A stretch of DNA of 64,000 nucleotides from Jingyaoa shaoxingensis (GTDB lineage Bacteria > Bacillota > Clostridia > Lachnospirales > Lachnospiraceae): the NCBI RefSeq assembly GCF_014385005.1, contig NZ_JACRSZ010000001.1, positions 124,001 to 188,000 on the forward strand. The letters are read 5' to 3'. The notes beneath the pieces were generated by a model, which did no database searches, had not been told where the DNA came from, and worked only from the letters and a program-made list of their open reading frames with translations. Shown piece after piece: positions 1-9,109 of the stretch (the stretch's first letter is position 1; every line of letters starts with the position of its first letter). The position numbers and the translations under genes were made by a program.

Positions 1-212
1 GCTATGATTCCATTCTTTAACGGACGAATAGCTACAATATTCCCTGTTGTTCTCGAAAGCATAATACGCGCTTCATCACCAATTGCCCGAATCTTATCTG
101 CATCACGATCATAGGCAACAACAGAAGGTTCCTTTAAAACCACGCCTTTTCCTCTTACATAAATCAATATGCTGGCTGTTCCCAGATCGATTCCAATATC
201 TGATACGTTCAT
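1..212 (-). CDS. mreB: MreB-type rod-shape actin homologue, N-terminal part (cut by window edge)
   Basis: Only about 70 codons of the N-terminus are inside the window; the rest lies before base 1. The reading starts MNVSDIGIDLGTASILIY and continues with GKGVVLKEPSVVAYDRD, which is the first phosphate-binding loop and following strand of MreB/Mbl actin-like proteins. These polymerise under the membrane and guide the cell-wall synthesis machinery in rod-shaped cells. The ATG at 210-212 has a good ribosome site (AAAGGGGAAG) about five bases upstream. MreB and Mbl cannot be told apart from this fragment. It sits downstream of uvrA on the same strand but is separated by a 424-base gap, so it is probably its own transcription unit. 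Confidence 0.9.
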   Translation of the reverse strand, partial: MNVSDIGIDLGTASILIYVRGKGVVLKEPSVVAYDRDADKIRAIGDEARIMLSRTTGNIVAIRPLKNGII

Positions 213-636
213 ATACTTCCCCTTTCTGTATCTGTCCAGTACCTTTACAGATCCCCTTTTCTTACCCCTTGTTAAAGTATAAAACACCACCCTGAAATTT
301 TAAAGTCCTTTTTCTGATTTTCCCAAAACTTATCGAAGTTCATATTTTCTTTTCTTTTTGGACACATTTTGAACACATTTTACCGATATACTATAGCCAT
401 ATTAGCGAAGAGCTAATATATTTCATAACTCAAGCTTCGCAGCACCACACGTTGCGGAGCACTCCCTCAAAATAATTTAGTTTTTTCTCTTTCCTGAAAT
501 GAGCTGTGCAAGACGCACAGCTCATTTCATGTTATATCAGATGTGAAATGCCTCCCACTTCTGCGGGTGACGAGCAACAAATTAGGATCCACCCATGAGC
601 AGTCTCATGTGGATTCCGATCTTTTCCCCATTGGTA
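213..636. other. Intergenic region between uvrA and mreB with three inverted repeats
   Basis: I see no gene here. It contains a 14-bp imperfect hairpin at 585-617 that starts 19 nt after the uvrA stop, and a perfect 15-bp stem with a 5-nt loop at 495-529 (arms TGAAATGAGCTGTGC). There is also an 8-bp AT-rich stem at 399-419. None is followed by a clear U-tract on the minus strand, so calling any of them a terminator is weak. Close to mreB, TATACT (minus strand, 276-281) could be its -10 box, but I see no good -35. Confidence 0.5.
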
Positions 637-3483
637 TCACAGATACTTTTTAATATATTTTCCTGTATAAGATACTGGGCTCTCGGCCACTTCTTCCGGT
701 GTACCTCTGGCAATGACAGTTCCTCCGCCATCTCCGCCTTCCGGTCCGATATCTATGATATAATCTGCAGTCTTGATTACATCCAGGTTGTGCTCAATAA
801 CAACTACGGTATTGCCGCCCTCTGCCAGCCGCTGAAGAATCTCAATCAGCTTGTGTACATCTGCGAAATGAAGACCTGTGGTTGGCTCATCCAGAATATA
901 GATGGTCTTTCCTGTGCTTCTGCGGCTCAGTTCGGTGGCCAGTTTCACACGCTGTGCCTCCCCCCCAGATAACTGCGTCGACGGCTGTCCCAGCTTGATA
1001 TAGGACAGTCCCACATCATTCAGTGTCTCGATCTTTCTGCGGATAGACGGTACATGTTCAAAGAATTTCACAGCCTCTTCTACCGTCATATTCAATACAT
1101 CGTAGATACTTTTTCCCTTGTATTTGACTTCCAGTGTCTCTCTGTTATAACGTCGTCCTTCACAAACCTCGCATGGCACATACACATCCGGAAGGAAGTT
1201 CATCTCGATCTTGATGATACCGTCTCCGGAGCAGGCTTCGCATCTTCCACCCTTCACGTTAAAACTGAATCTGCCCTTACTGTAACCTCTGGCTTTGGCA
1301 TCTGCAGTTGCTGCAAACAGGTCACGGATGGCATCAAATACACCGGTATAGGTAGCCGGATTAGAACGCGGGGTACGTCCGATCGGTGACTGGTCAATGT
1401 TGATGATCTTATCCAGCTGCTCGGTTCCCTCGATCCTGTCATGAGCTCCCGGTATGGTCCGTGCGCGGTTCAGTGTTTTCGCCAGACTCTTATACAGAAT
1501 CTCATTAATCAAAGAACTTTTACCGGAACCGGATACTCCGGTTACACAGGTCAACACTCCCAGCGGAATCTCTACATCGATATTCTTCAGATTATTCTGT
1601 CTGGCTCCTACAATCCTGATAAAACCGGTTGGTATTTTACGCACCTTTGGTACCGGTATCTGCAGTCTGCCACTTAAATAGGCTCCTGTTATAGATTTCT
1701 CACATGCCATCAGTTCTTCCGCTGTTCCGGCAGCCACCACTTCTCCGCCGTGCTCTCCTGCTCCCGGTCCGATATCTACGATATAATCCGCTTCTCTCAT
1801 GGTATCTTCATCATGCTCTACCACAATCAAGGTATTGCCAAGATCCCGCAGACTCTTCAGAGTAGCCAGCAGTTTATCGTTATCTCTCTGATGAAGTCCG
1901 ATACTTGGCTCATCCAAAATATAGGCTACACCCACCAGCCCGGATCCGATCTGGGTAGCCAGACGGATTCGCTGCGCTTCTCCACCTGACAGACTGCCTG
2001 TGTTACGGGCCAGTGTCAGATAATTCAGTCCCACATCCATCAGGAACTTCACTCTGGAACGGATCTCTTTTAGTAAAAGTCTTCCGATCAGTTCCTGCTG
2101 CTTCGTCAATGTCAGATGCTCCATGAACTGCTGTAACTTATCAATAGAAAGTGTAGTCACTTCGTAAATATTCTTATCATTAATCGTCACTGCCAGCGAA
2201 GATGCCTTCAGGCGCTGTCCTTTACAGGTCTTACATGGCGTAATGTTCATAAAGGTCTCATATTCTGCCTTGCTGCTTTCCGATCCGGTCTCTCGGTATC
2301 TGCGCTCTACGTTCTTAATCAACCCCTCAAAAGCCACATGATAGACGCCTTCTCCCCTCTGTCCCACATAATGGACATCCACCTCATGTCCATTCGTTCC
2401 ATGGATCAGAATATCCCGTATCTCCTGTGGATAATCCTGATATGGGGTATCCAGACTGAAATGATATTCCTCTGCCAGTGCATCCAGAATGGCTCTGGTA
2501 AAACTGCCCTTATCCTTGCAGGACTGCCATCCCATGATAGCAATGGCACCTTCCTTAATACTCAGCGACTTATCCGGTATCATCAAATCTTCGTCAAACT
2601 CCATTCGGTATCCCAGTCCATAGCAGTCCGGGCAGGCACCAAACGGATTGTTAAAGGAAAAGCTTCGTGGCTCAATCTCGTCTACACTGATGCCACAGTC
2701 CGGACAGGAAAAGCTCTGACTAAAGCTTAATGTTCCCTGATCTGCTGCATCTACCACAACCAGTCCGCCAGTTAGTGACATAACTGTCTCCAGCGAATCT
2801 GTCAGACGCTTTTCGATGCCTGGCTTAACAATCAGTCGGTCTACCACAATCTCAATGGTATGCTTCTTATTCTTCTCAAGCTTAATGTCTTCTGACAGTT
2901 CATAGGTCAGACCGTCAATCACTGCACGCACATAGCCGTTCTTTCTTGCCTGCTCCAACAGCTTGACGTGCTCACCTTTTCTCCCCCGTACCACCGGTGC
3001 CAGAAGCTGGATCTTCGTACGCTCCGGAAGCAGCATGATCTGGTCTACCATCTGGTCTACGGTCTGCTTCTTGATCTCTCTGCCGCAGGACGGGCAGTGC
3101 GGTGTTCCGATTCTGGCATACAGCAGACGGAAATAATCATAGATCTCGGTTACCGTTCCCACGGTAGATCTTGGATTGCGGTTGGTGGACTTCTGATCTA
3201 TAGAAATAGCAGGCGGCAGTCCTTCGATGCTCTCCACATCCGGTTTTTCCATCTGTCCCAGAAACATTCTGGCATAAGAAGACAGGGACTCCATATAGCG
3301 CCGCTGCCCCTCTGCATAGATGGTATCAAATGCCAGCGAAGACTTACCGGAACCTGAAAGTCCAGTCAGCACTACCAACTTGTTTCTTGGAATATCCAGA
3401 CTGATATTCTTCAGATTATTCTCATTCGCCCCACGAATCCGAATATATTGTTTTCTGTCTATCTTTTCTTTGTTATCGCTCAT
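637..3483 (-). CDS. uvrA: UvrABC excision nuclease subunit UvrA
   Basis: This 948-residue protein is full length for UvrA, the damage-sensing ATPase that loads UvrB onto DNA lesions. Two ABC-type ATPase halves are visible. The first Walker A (GLSGSGKS) is at residues 41-48 and the second (GVSGSGKS) lies in the C-terminal half; each half has an LSGGEAQR signature. The zinc modules are intact: a C-P-D-C / C-P-D-C pair before residue 300 and a C-E-A-C / C-E-V-C pair in the second half. The start MSDNKEK overlaps the uvrB stop by four bases (ATGA), so translation is coupled and the pair is one operon in the order uvrB-uvrA. Nothing looks damaged. Confidence 0.98.
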   Translation of the reverse strand: MSDNKEKIDRKQYIRIRGANENNLKNISLDIPRNKLVVLTGLSGSGKSSLAFDTIYAEGQRRYMESLSSYARMFLGQMEKPDVESIEGLPPAISIDQKSTNRNPRSTVGTVTEIYDYFRLLYARIGTPHCPSCGREIKKQTVDQMVDQIMLLPERTKIQLLAPVVRGRKGEHVKLLEQARKNGYVRAVIDGLTYELSEDIKLEKNKKHTIEIVVDRLIVKPGIEKRLTDSLETVMSLTGGLVVVDAADQGTLSFSQSFSCPDCGISVDEIEPRSFSFNNPFGACPDCYGLGYRMEFDEDLMIPDKSLSIKEGAIAIMGWQSCKDKGSFTRAILDALAEEYHFSLDTPYQDYPQEIRDILIHGTNGHEVDVHYVGQRGEGVYHVAFEGLIKNVERRYRETGSESSKAEYETFMNITPCKTCKGQRLKASSLAVTINDKNIYEVTTLSIDKLQQFMEHLTLTKQQELIGRLLLKEIRSRVKFLMDVGLNYLTLARNTGSLSGGEAQRIRLATQIGSGLVGVAYILDEPSIGLHQRDNDKLLATLKSLRDLGNTLIVVEHDEDTMREADYIVDIGPGAGEHGGEVVAAGTAEELMACEKSITGAYLSGRLQIPVPKVRKIPTGFIRIVGARQNNLKNIDVEIPLGVLTCVTGVSGSGKSSLINEILYKSLAKTLNRARTIPGAHDRIEGTEQLDKIINIDQSPIGRTPRSNPATYTGVFDAIRDLFAATADAKARGYSKGRFSFNVKGGRCEACSGDGIIKIEMNFLPDVYVPCEVCEGRRYNRETLEVKYKGKSIYDVLNMTVEEAVKFFEHVPSIRRKIETLNDVGLSYIKLGQPSTQLSGGEAQRVKLATELSRRSTGKTIYILDEPTTGLHFADVHKLIEILQRLAEGGNTVVVIEHNLDVIKTADYIIDIGPEGGDGGGTVIARGTPEEVAESPVSYTGKYIKKYL

Positions 3484-5471
3484 TCTTCCTCCAGTTCCTG
3501 CAGATGCTTCTTCAAATCAATCATCTTATCCCGCAGTTCCATCGCTGCTTCGAAGTTCAGCTCTGCGGCTGCTTTCTTCATCTGTTTTTCTACCTTACCA
3601 ATCAGTTTCTCCAGATCCTTCCTGCTCATAGATTCCGGATCTACCTCATGATCCTGCTCTTCTTTGGCTACTGCCTTGGAGATACTGATCAGATCGCGGA
3701 CAGCCTTGCGCACCGTCTGAGGTGTAATGCCATGTTCTTCATTATAAGCTTCCTGCACAGCCCTTCTTCGATTGGTCTCCTCAATGGCAATCTTCATGGA
3801 ATCCGTCATTACATCAGCATACATAATGACGTGACCATCCGCATTTCTCGCCGCACGGCCAATGGTCTGGATCAGTGATGTGGCAGATCTCAGGAATCCC
3901 TCTTTATCTGCATCCAGAATCGCCACCAGGGTAATCTCCGGAATATCCAGTCCCTCTCGCAGCAGGTTAATTCCTACCAACACGTCAAAAACATCCAGAC
4001 GCATGTCCCGGATAATCTCGGTCCGCTCCAGAGTATCCACATCCGAATGCAGGTAGCGCACCCGGATACCGATCTCCCTCAGATATGATGTCAGATCTTC
4101 CGCCATTCGCTTGGTCAGAGTGGTAATCAGCACTTTATTTTTGGCTGCAATCTCTTTATTAATCTCACCCACGAGATCGTCAATCTGCCCTTCTACCGGT
4201 CTGATATCCACTTTCGGATCCAACAGACCTGTCGGACGAATGATCTGTTCCGCACGGAGCATCTCATGCTCTTCTTCATAATTGCCCGGTGTGGCCGATA
4301 CAAATAATATCTGATCAATCTTGCTCTCAAACTCCTGAAAGTTCAACGGTCTGTTATCCAGTGCAGATGGCAGGCGGAATCCATAATCCACCAGTGTGGT
4401 CTTTCGGGAGCGGTCACCAGAATACATAGCCCCGATCTGAGGTATCGTCTTATGAGACTCATCGATCATAATCAAAAAATCATCCGGGAAATAATCTATC
4501 AGTGTATGTGGCGGCACTCCCGGTTCCAGTCCTGCCAGATGTCTGGAATAGTTCTCAATGCCGGAACAAAAACCTGTTTCCCGCATCATCTCAATATCAA
4601 AATTTGTCCGTTCTGCAATACGCTGAGCTTCCAGAAGCTTATCGTTGCTCTTAAAATACTCCAGCTGCTCTGCCAATTCTTCCTCGATATGTTTCGTGGC
4701 TTCCAGCATCTTATCCATCGGAACTACATAATGGGATGCGGGAAAGATAGCTATATGTTCCAGCCGGTTGCGTATCTCACCGGTAAGCACGTCAAACTCT
4801 GTAATCCGGTCTACTTCGTCTCCGAAAAACTCAATACGGATGGCTGTCTCCGATGCATTTGCCGGAATCACCTCCAGCACATCCCCATGTACCCGGAAGG
4901 TACCACGCTTGAAGTCAATCTCGTTCCGATCATACTGCATATCAATCAGCTGACGGATCACATCGTCCCTGTCCTTTTCCATGCCTGGGCGCAGGGACAC
5001 TACCATGTTCTTGTAGTCCACCGGGCTTCCCAGTCCATAAATACAGGATACGGAAGCCACAATGATCACATCCTTACGCTCCGCCAGTGCCGTTGTCGCT
5101 GACAGACGCAGCTTATCAATCTCCTCATTAATAGAAGAATCCTTGGCAATATAGGTATCCGAGGACGGAACATAAGCCTCTGGCTGATAATAATCATAAT
5201 AGGAGACAAAATATTCTACCGCATTGTGCGGAAAAAATTCTTTAAACTCCCCGTATAACTGAGCCGCTAGTGTCTTGTTATGGGCAATGATCAACGTCGG
5301 CTTGTTCATCTGCTGGATAACATTCGCCATAGTAAATGTCTTGCCGGAACCTGTCACACCCAGAAGCGTCTCACACTGATTGCCCTCTTTAAATCCCTTC
5401 ACCAGTTCCGCAATCGCCTGAGGCTGATCACCGGTCGGCTGGTACTCAGAAACTAATTCAAAATGATCCAT
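3480..5471 (-). CDS. uvrB: UvrABC excision nuclease subunit UvrB
   Basis: This 663-residue protein is UvrB, the helicase-like subunit that takes over damaged DNA from UvrA and recruits UvrC for incision. The N-terminus has the family's [12 protein letters not shown] stretch and a Walker A (GVTGSGKT, residues 38-45). A DESH box follows in the middle, with the QTIGRAARN helicase motif VI later. The C-terminal 40 residues ([16 protein letters not shown] onward) form the UVR domain that contacts UvrC. The ATG has GGAAG upstream. It is first in the operon with uvrA. A TTGACA on the minus strand at 5519-5524 may be the -35 box, and a possible SOS-box-like sequence lies further upstream at 5561-5574. 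Confidence 0.98.
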   Translation of the reverse strand: MDHFELVSEYQPTGDQPQAIAELVKGFKEGNQCETLLGVTGSGKTFTMANVIQQMNKPTLIIAHNKTLAAQLYGEFKEFFPHNAVEYFVSYYDYYQPEAYVPSSDTYIAKDSSINEEIDKLRLSATTALAERKDVIIVASVSCIYGLGSPVDYKNMVVSLRPGMEKDRDDVIRQLIDMQYDRNEIDFKRGTFRVHGDVLEVIPANASETAIRIEFFGDEVDRITEFDVLTGEIRNRLEHIAIFPASHYVVPMDKMLEATKHIEEELAEQLEYFKSNDKLLEAQRIAERTNFDIEMMRETGFCSGIENYSRHLAGLEPGVPPHTLIDYFPDDFLIMIDESHKTIPQIGAMYSGDRSRKTTLVDYGFRLPSALDNRPLNFQEFESKIDQILFVSATPGNYEEEHEMLRAEQIIRPTGLLDPKVDIRPVEGQIDDLVGEINKEIAAKNKVLITTLTKRMAEDLTSYLREIGIRVRYLHSDVDTLERTEIIRDMRLDVFDVLVGINLLREGLDIPEITLVAILDADKEGFLRSATSLIQTIGRAARNADGHVIMYADVMTDSMKIAIEETNRRRAVQEAYNEEHGITPQTVRKAVRDLISISKAVAKEEQDHEVDPESMSRKDLEKLIGKVEKQMKKAAAELNFEAAMELRDKMIDLKKHLQELEEE

Positions 5472-5540
5472 AGCACACTTCCTTATAATATATTGTTATC
5501 ATTTTTAGTTTTGCTACCTGTCAAGTATATCATTCCTTAT

Positions 5541-5584
5541 AAAAAAAGTACAGAACAAATCGAATGTCTGTTCTATACTTTTTT
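5541..5584 (-). terminator. Rho-independent terminator upstream of uvrB
   Basis: On the minus strand the arms AAAAAAGTATAGAACA and TGTTCTGTACTTTTTT pair with one mismatch around a short loop and end in a run of seven T. It separates the uvrB promoter region from the metal-module genes. The A-rich 5' arm would also let it work in the other direction. It overlaps the 3' end of the small cas3-like remnant. Confidence 0.75.
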
Positions 5585-5668
5585 AGTTCCCGCTAAATGC
5601 GCCGTTCCAAATAAATGTTCCTTCACCGTCTGAACTCTTGTTTCCTGCTTATGAGCTATATAATCCAT
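5573..5668 (-). pseudogene. 31-codon remnant resembling the N-terminus of CRISPR helicase-nuclease Cas3
   Basis: A small reading frame starts with ATG at 5666-5668, has a good ribosome site (GAGGGGAAGAG) and ends at a TAG inside the terminator hairpin. It reads MDYIAHKQETRVQTVKEHLF followed by GTAHLAGTKKV. The pattern YIAHK-x-QTVKEHL-x-GTA-x-LA matches, from memory, the start of Cas3 HD-nuclease proteins, where the His residues lead into the metal site. Everything after the first helix is missing, so no function is expected. I see no other cas gene and no repeat-spacer array in the window. The alternative is a short peptide of chance similarity. Confidence 0.5.
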
Positions 5669-5739
5669 CTCTTCCCCTCGTTCTTCAATATTGTTTTCAA
5701 ACATTATATATGCAACAATTTCATTATAACATATTTTTT

Positions 5740-5761
5740 AAGGGAAGCTTTCGCTTCCCTT
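5740..5761 (-). other. Stable GNRA-loop hairpin just after the metal-transport gene
   Basis: Perfect 9-bp arms (AAGGGAAGC / GCTTCCCTT) enclose a loop that reads GAAA on the minus strand, three bases after the stop codon at 5765-5767. The minus strand continues with A, not T, so it is not a standard terminator. It may protect the mRNA 3' end. Confidence 0.45.
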
Positions 5762-5764
5762 CTT

Positions 5765-7018
5765 TTACTCCACCACATGTATGGTTGCCCTGAGCATGCC
5801 CATCCAGCAACTATACAGGTAATCTCCCGTCTTTTCTGGCAGAAATGTGATCTTGTTTTCTCCCGGTTTCAGTTTTACATCCAATCCGTATTCTGGTATA
5901 CGGATCTCATTATTGCAGCCATTCAGACTGCTTTCATCTGCTTCGATGATCCATTCTACCGGAATACCGGCTTTTACGGTGATATCTTCGTATCCATTTG
6001 GTTTTAATGTTGTAGTCACATGCTGCACATCTTCTCTTTTTTCTGCCTGAATTCCCGTGCCCCCAGCTTTCGGAATTCCAAGTCCCAGAAGCGCGCTGTT
6101 ATTCTGAATCATATATACAGAAAAGAGAAAAATCAGGCAGCTTCCTGCCAGCAGCATTCTGGAGCGCCATTTCTGAAGCAGTGTGCCCGCCGCCAGCCCG
6201 AATATCAACATCAGAGGTACCGTTCCAATCGAAAAGAAAAACATGGAAAGCGCACCGGTTACCACATTCCCGGACGCTACTGCCACAAGCTGCATGGCCT
6301 GCAATGGTCCGCAGGGCATCAGTCCGTTGCACAGTCCAACAAGAAGCGCAGATCCTGACTGAATTCTTTGAGGACATGAAATATGGATTTTTCGCAGGAA
6401 AGGCAACAAATCCAGCATGTTTAACGCCATCAGCAGCATGACAAGTCCTGCGAACAGACCAATGCATGCCCGTACTTCCACGGAAATAGAAACAACACTG
6501 CCCAGCGCTCCAAGTAATGCTCCTGTCAGGGTATAACTGCATATTCTTCCAATATTATATAACAGACTGTCTTTCCAGATGCTCTGTTCTCCACTTTTTA
6601 TACTCTGCGACAGACTTAAGCCTCCGCACATGGCTATACAATGAACCGATGTCAGTAATCCGGTCAGAAAAAGTGCCGCATACCCCACCCCTTCTTCTGC
6701 TCTCGGAAAGGAAGAAAAAATGGTCATCAGCCCCATTCGTTCTCCCATCAGGAATATCACCAGCAATCCAATCAGAAGCAGCCATTTTTTCCACTTCCGA
6801 CCGGATTTCTTTCCATTCTGATAACCGGAAGCCGTCACTGCCTGTTCAATCTGCTTCGAACTGCAAATTTCATTTTCATATGTGACTGTCAGCACGCCTT
6901 TTCCATAATCCGCTTTCACAGATTCCACGCCAGCTATCTTGTCCACTGCATGTTCCAGCGTTTTTTCGCACTGACGGCACATCATGTCTTTCACATAAAA
7001 CTTTGTTGTTACAGTCAT
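5765..7018 (-). CDS. HMA domain / DsbD_2-type transporter / cupredoxin fusion, probable copper handling
   Basis: I read this as one 417-residue protein with three parts. Residues 1-65 are a heavy-metal-associated domain with the metal site M-C-R-Q-C (Cys14, Cys17). After a linker helix, residues about 95-310 form a multi-helix membrane unit carrying TSVHCIAMCGG, the signature of the DsbD_2/TauE-like family found near copper-enzyme assembly genes. The last 90 residues form a cupredoxin-like domain with Cys368 and C-W-M-G-M (Cys404, Met406, Met408), suitable for binding copper outside the membrane. A longer frame could begin at an upstream TTG, but the ATG at 7016-7018 with AAAGGGAA ahead is preferred. 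It lies two bases after the upstream lipoprotein gene, so the two are translationally coupled. Copper specificity is inferred. Confidence 0.8.
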   Translation of the reverse strand: MTVTTKFYVKDMMCRQCEKTLEHAVDKIAGVESVKADYGKGVLTVTYENEICSSKQIEQAVTASGYQNGKKSGRKWKKWLLLIGLLVIFLMGERMGLMTIFSSFPRAEEGVGYAALFLTGLLTSVHCIAMCGGLSLSQSIKSGEQSIWKDSLLYNIGRICSYTLTGALLGALGSVVSISVEVRACIGLFAGLVMLLMALNMLDLLPFLRKIHISCPQRIQSGSALLVGLCNGLMPCGPLQAMQLVAVASGNVVTGALSMFFFSIGTVPLMLIFGLAAGTLLQKWRSRMLLAGSCLIFLFSVYMIQNNSALLGLGIPKAGGTGIQAEKREDVQHVTTTLKPNGYEDITVKAGIPVEWIIEADESSLNGCNNEIRIPEYGLDVKLKPGENKITFLPEKTGDYLYSCWMGMLRATIHVVE

Positions 7019-7020
7019 CT

Positions 7021-7611
7021 CTAGATTCCCTTTTTCCAATTGGTAAATGCCCCTGCCTGCTCATCCAGCACGGCAGTATCTATCACCACATTTTTTCCGT
7101 CGTCAGAAAGCTCCAGCGGAACCGGATTGCAGCCGCCGTGTGCATCTCCAATGGCATCTACAGAGAAATGATTGCCACAATTCTGGCACACCACGTCACT
7201 GCCTTCCTGTTCAAAATAGGCATATGGAGAGCCAGCGCACACCTGACAGGTATTCAACGCTCCACGTACCGTTCCATCTTCTCCTTTATATAGCATCACC
7301 TGCATGGCAGTACCATTGGAATCATAATCAATAAATGCCACCTGATCTCCCATAGAATCTACTGCAACCTGCAAATTGCCGTCCATCAGAGTCACATCTG
7401 CAGAGCCTGATGTACTCTCTCCCTTCGCTGCATCCCCGGTATTTTCTGTTGCTGCACTTTCATTCTGAATGACAGCATTTTCCTGTGCCGTCTCTGTCTG
7501 CGTTGCTTCTGTCTGTACTGTTTCTGTCTCTGCTTTCTTTTCTCCGCATCCGGTCAGACCTGCTGTCATAACTCCTGCTGCTATCATTGCATAGATCATT
7601 TTCTTTCTCAT
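7021..7611 (-). CDS. DUF2318-family lipoprotein, probable metal or redox protein
   Basis: This 196-residue protein starts with a lipoprotein signal peptide ending in L-T-G-C (Cys22). A Thr/Glu-rich linker runs to about residue 70, followed by a compact domain with CQVCAGSPYAYFEQEG, VCQNCGNHF and GGCNPVP. Those paired cysteines and the wording around them match the DUF2318 family as I remember it, whose members occur near iron or copper transport genes. The linker places the domain off the membrane surface. The gene is upstream of, and coupled to, the HMA/cupredoxin fusion, so the pair probably delivers or receives a metal ion or electrons at the outer face of the membrane. The substrate is unknown. 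Confidence 0.75.
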   Translation of the reverse strand: MRKKMIYAMIAAGVMTAGLTGCGEKKAETETVQTEATQTETAQENAVIQNESAATENTGDAAKGESTSGSADVTLMDGNLQVAVDSMGDQVAFIDYDSNGTAMQVMLYKGEDGTVRGALNTCQVCAGSPYAYFEQEGSDVVCQNCGNHFSVDAIGDAHGGCNPVPLELSDDGKNVVIDTAVLDEQAGAFTNWKKGI

Positions 7612-7710
7612 ATCTTTTTGTCTCCTTATCGTGATTCTCCCCCATTCTCTTCACTGCTCCTAAATTTTTGAACAGTTATCCATTTCTTATCTTTACATTA
7701 CCCATATTCG

Positions 7711-7760
7711 AAAAAGAAAATGCGGGATCTTATGGCATATGTCATACGCTCCCGCACTTT
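7711..7760 (-). terminator. Terminator after the first amino-acid binding protein gene
   Basis: Arms TGCGGGA (7721-7727) and TCCCGCA (7750-7756) flank an inner palindrome around CATATG. On the minus strand the stem is followed by TTTTCTTTTT, so transcription of the binding-protein gene should end here, before the DUF2318 lipoprotein gene. The rest of 7612-7847 shows no gene. Confidence 0.75.
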
Positions 7761-7847
7761 TCTATTCTTTTATCTTTATGTTACAGATCCCACTTTACAG
7801 GTTTCTCTGTATCCTTCGCTCAATTCTGGACTTGTTCATCAGGCTTC

Positions 7848-8795
7848 TTAAGCGGCTGTCTCAGATTCTGTTTCTGCAACTGCCTCTGTTTCTGCTGCTG
7901 TTTCACTCTCTGCTTCTGTCTCATCAGCAACTGTTTCGCTTTCTGCCTCACTGTCAGCTTCTGCATCTGCTGATGTTACACCGCCTTCTACAACCAGTTC
8001 GTCTTCGTAGTCTGCACCATAAGTATCTAACAGCGTTGCTTCATAATCTGCGTGGAAGAAGTTCTCTTCGCCAAGTGTCTGGATTTCTTCATTGATCCAG
8101 TCTAACAGTGTATCATTTCCTTTTGTAACAGCAGGTGCGATAGTATCAGCGCTTCCCAGAGAAGGGATACCTACAGTATAACCTTCGTTCTGTTTTGCAA
8201 ATGCAATTACTTCTGTATTATCGTTTGCCCACGCTACGCCGTTTCCGTTCTCCAGAGCATTCTTAGCTGTTGCATAGGAATCATATTTCTGTAATGGGAT
8301 ATCCGGATAATTCTGTGTCAGATAAGTTTCTGCTGTTGTTCCGGAGATAACGATCATCTGATCATCTGGATTCCAGTTATCCAGGCTGTCGATGACATTA
8401 GAATCCGGTGAAATCACACCAAGCGCTACATTCATGTATGGAAGTGCAAAGTCAACTTCTTCTGCACGTTCCGGTGTTACAGTGAAGTTTGCAAGGATAA
8501 CATCCACTTTTCCCGTCTGCAGATATTCGATACGGTTTGCTGCTTCTGTGGAAACAAAGTTGATATCCACTCCAAGGTCTTCGCCCAGACGGTTTGCAAA
8601 ATAAACATCATATCCCTGATAGTCTCCGTTCTCGTCTACATAACCAAATGGGTTCTTATCGGAGAAAACACCGATGTTAATAGTTCCGTCTTCCTTGATT
8701 TCATCCAGTGTACGGAATCCGTCTGCTGCAAACGCTGAGGTTGCAAATAAAGTGGATAATGCCAGAGTTGCTGCGAATACGATTGATTTTTTCAT
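7848..8795 (-). CDS. Polar amino-acid (probably cyst(e)ine-type) ABC substrate-binding protein with acidic tail
   Basis: This 315-residue protein is a family 3 extracellular solute-binding protein. It has a Sec signal peptide ending in SAFA-A with no lipobox cysteine, unusual for a Gram-positive binding protein. The mature start contains NIGVFSDKNPFGYVDENG and YQGYDVYFANRL, similar in my memory to CjaA-type cysteine-binding proteins. The ligand domain ends near residue 265. The last 45 or so residues are low-complexity Glu/Ala/Ser/Thr (for example AESETVADETEAESETAA). It follows two permease genes and the ATPase gene but is separated from them by a terminator and its own promoter, which should allow higher expression than the membrane parts. 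Ligand identity is inferred. Confidence 0.85.
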   Translation of the reverse strand: MKKSIVFAATLALSTLFATSAFAADGFRTLDEIKEDGTINIGVFSDKNPFGYVDENGDYQGYDVYFANRLGEDLGVDINFVSTEAANRIEYLQTGKVDVILANFTVTPERAEEVDFALPYMNVALGVISPDSNVIDSLDNWNPDDQMIVISGTTAETYLTQNYPDIPLQKYDSYATAKNALENGNGVAWANDNTEVIAFAKQNEGYTVGIPSLGSADTIAPAVTKGNDTLLDWINEEIQTLGEENFFHADYEATLLDTYGADYEDELVVEGGVTSADAEADSEAESETVADETEAESETAAETEAVAETESETAA

Positions 8796-8970
8796 GATAC
8801 TGTTCTCCTCTTTTCATGATATTTATTTAGTCTGCAAGCAATGCATTATTCGCAATTCACCATGCGGCTTCTTGCTCATGTACGGCATGCGCCATATAAT
8901 TTTACGAAACCAGCCTTGTTCAAGTAAACTTGAACCGTCTGTTTTCTGTAAAACTGCATTGCTTTATGTT
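8796..8970 (-). promoter_or_regulatory. Structured 5' leader of the binding-protein gene
   Basis: The predicted transcript start (about 8970) leaves a leader of about 175 nt. Perfect 10-bp arms AAGCAATGCA (8836-8845) and TGCATTGCTT (8955-8964) close a large stem, beginning almost at the 5' end. Inside it lies an 18-bp perfect palindrome, GTTCAAGTAAACTTGAAC (8918-8935). It could be an operator, an mRNA-stabilising fold or an unknown riboregulator. I do not recognise a known riboswitch. Confidence 0.5.
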
Positions 8971-8976
8971 AATAAC

Positions 8977-9005
8977 ATACTAATCCACTAGGTTAAATAT
9001 GTCAA
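8977..9005 (-). promoter_or_regulatory. Promoter of the binding-protein gene
   Basis: On the minus strand TTGACA (9000-9005), a 17-base spacer and TAGTAT (8977-8982) form a good sigma-A promoter. The spacer carries an imperfect inverted repeat around CCTAGTGG that could be a repressor site. With the terminator just upstream, this makes the gene a separate unit. Confidence 0.6.
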
Positions 9006-9072
9006 TAATTTTTTTCTGATAATTGGGTATAGATTCAATCTATATCAGAGTCTGATAGCACGCTCCTGTAAA

Positions 9073-9104
9073 TCAGAAAACACCCACTCAAACGAGCGGG
9101 TGTC
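9073..9104 (-). terminator. Terminator after the first amino-acid ABC ATPase gene
   Basis: On the minus strand ACACCCGCTC and GAGTGGGTGT pair around GTTT and run into TTTTCTGATTT, six bases after the ATPase stop codon. One A-C mismatch interrupts the stem. Confidence 0.75.
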
Positions 9105-9109
9105 AGAGT

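Noticed and set aside
495..529. Perfect 15-bp hairpin as uvrA terminator
   Set aside because: It is over 100 bases after the stop and has A, not T, downstream on the minus strand.
4452..5102. 216-codon open frame on the plus strand opposite uvrB
   Set aside because: It lies fully inside the coding strand of a confident gene, has no ribosome site and reads as the antisense of conserved UvrB motifs.
7848..7975. Apparent simple DNA repeat of CTGTTTCTGCT-like units
   Set aside because: It encodes the Glu/Ala/Ser/Thr tail of the binding protein; no separate repeat element is needed.
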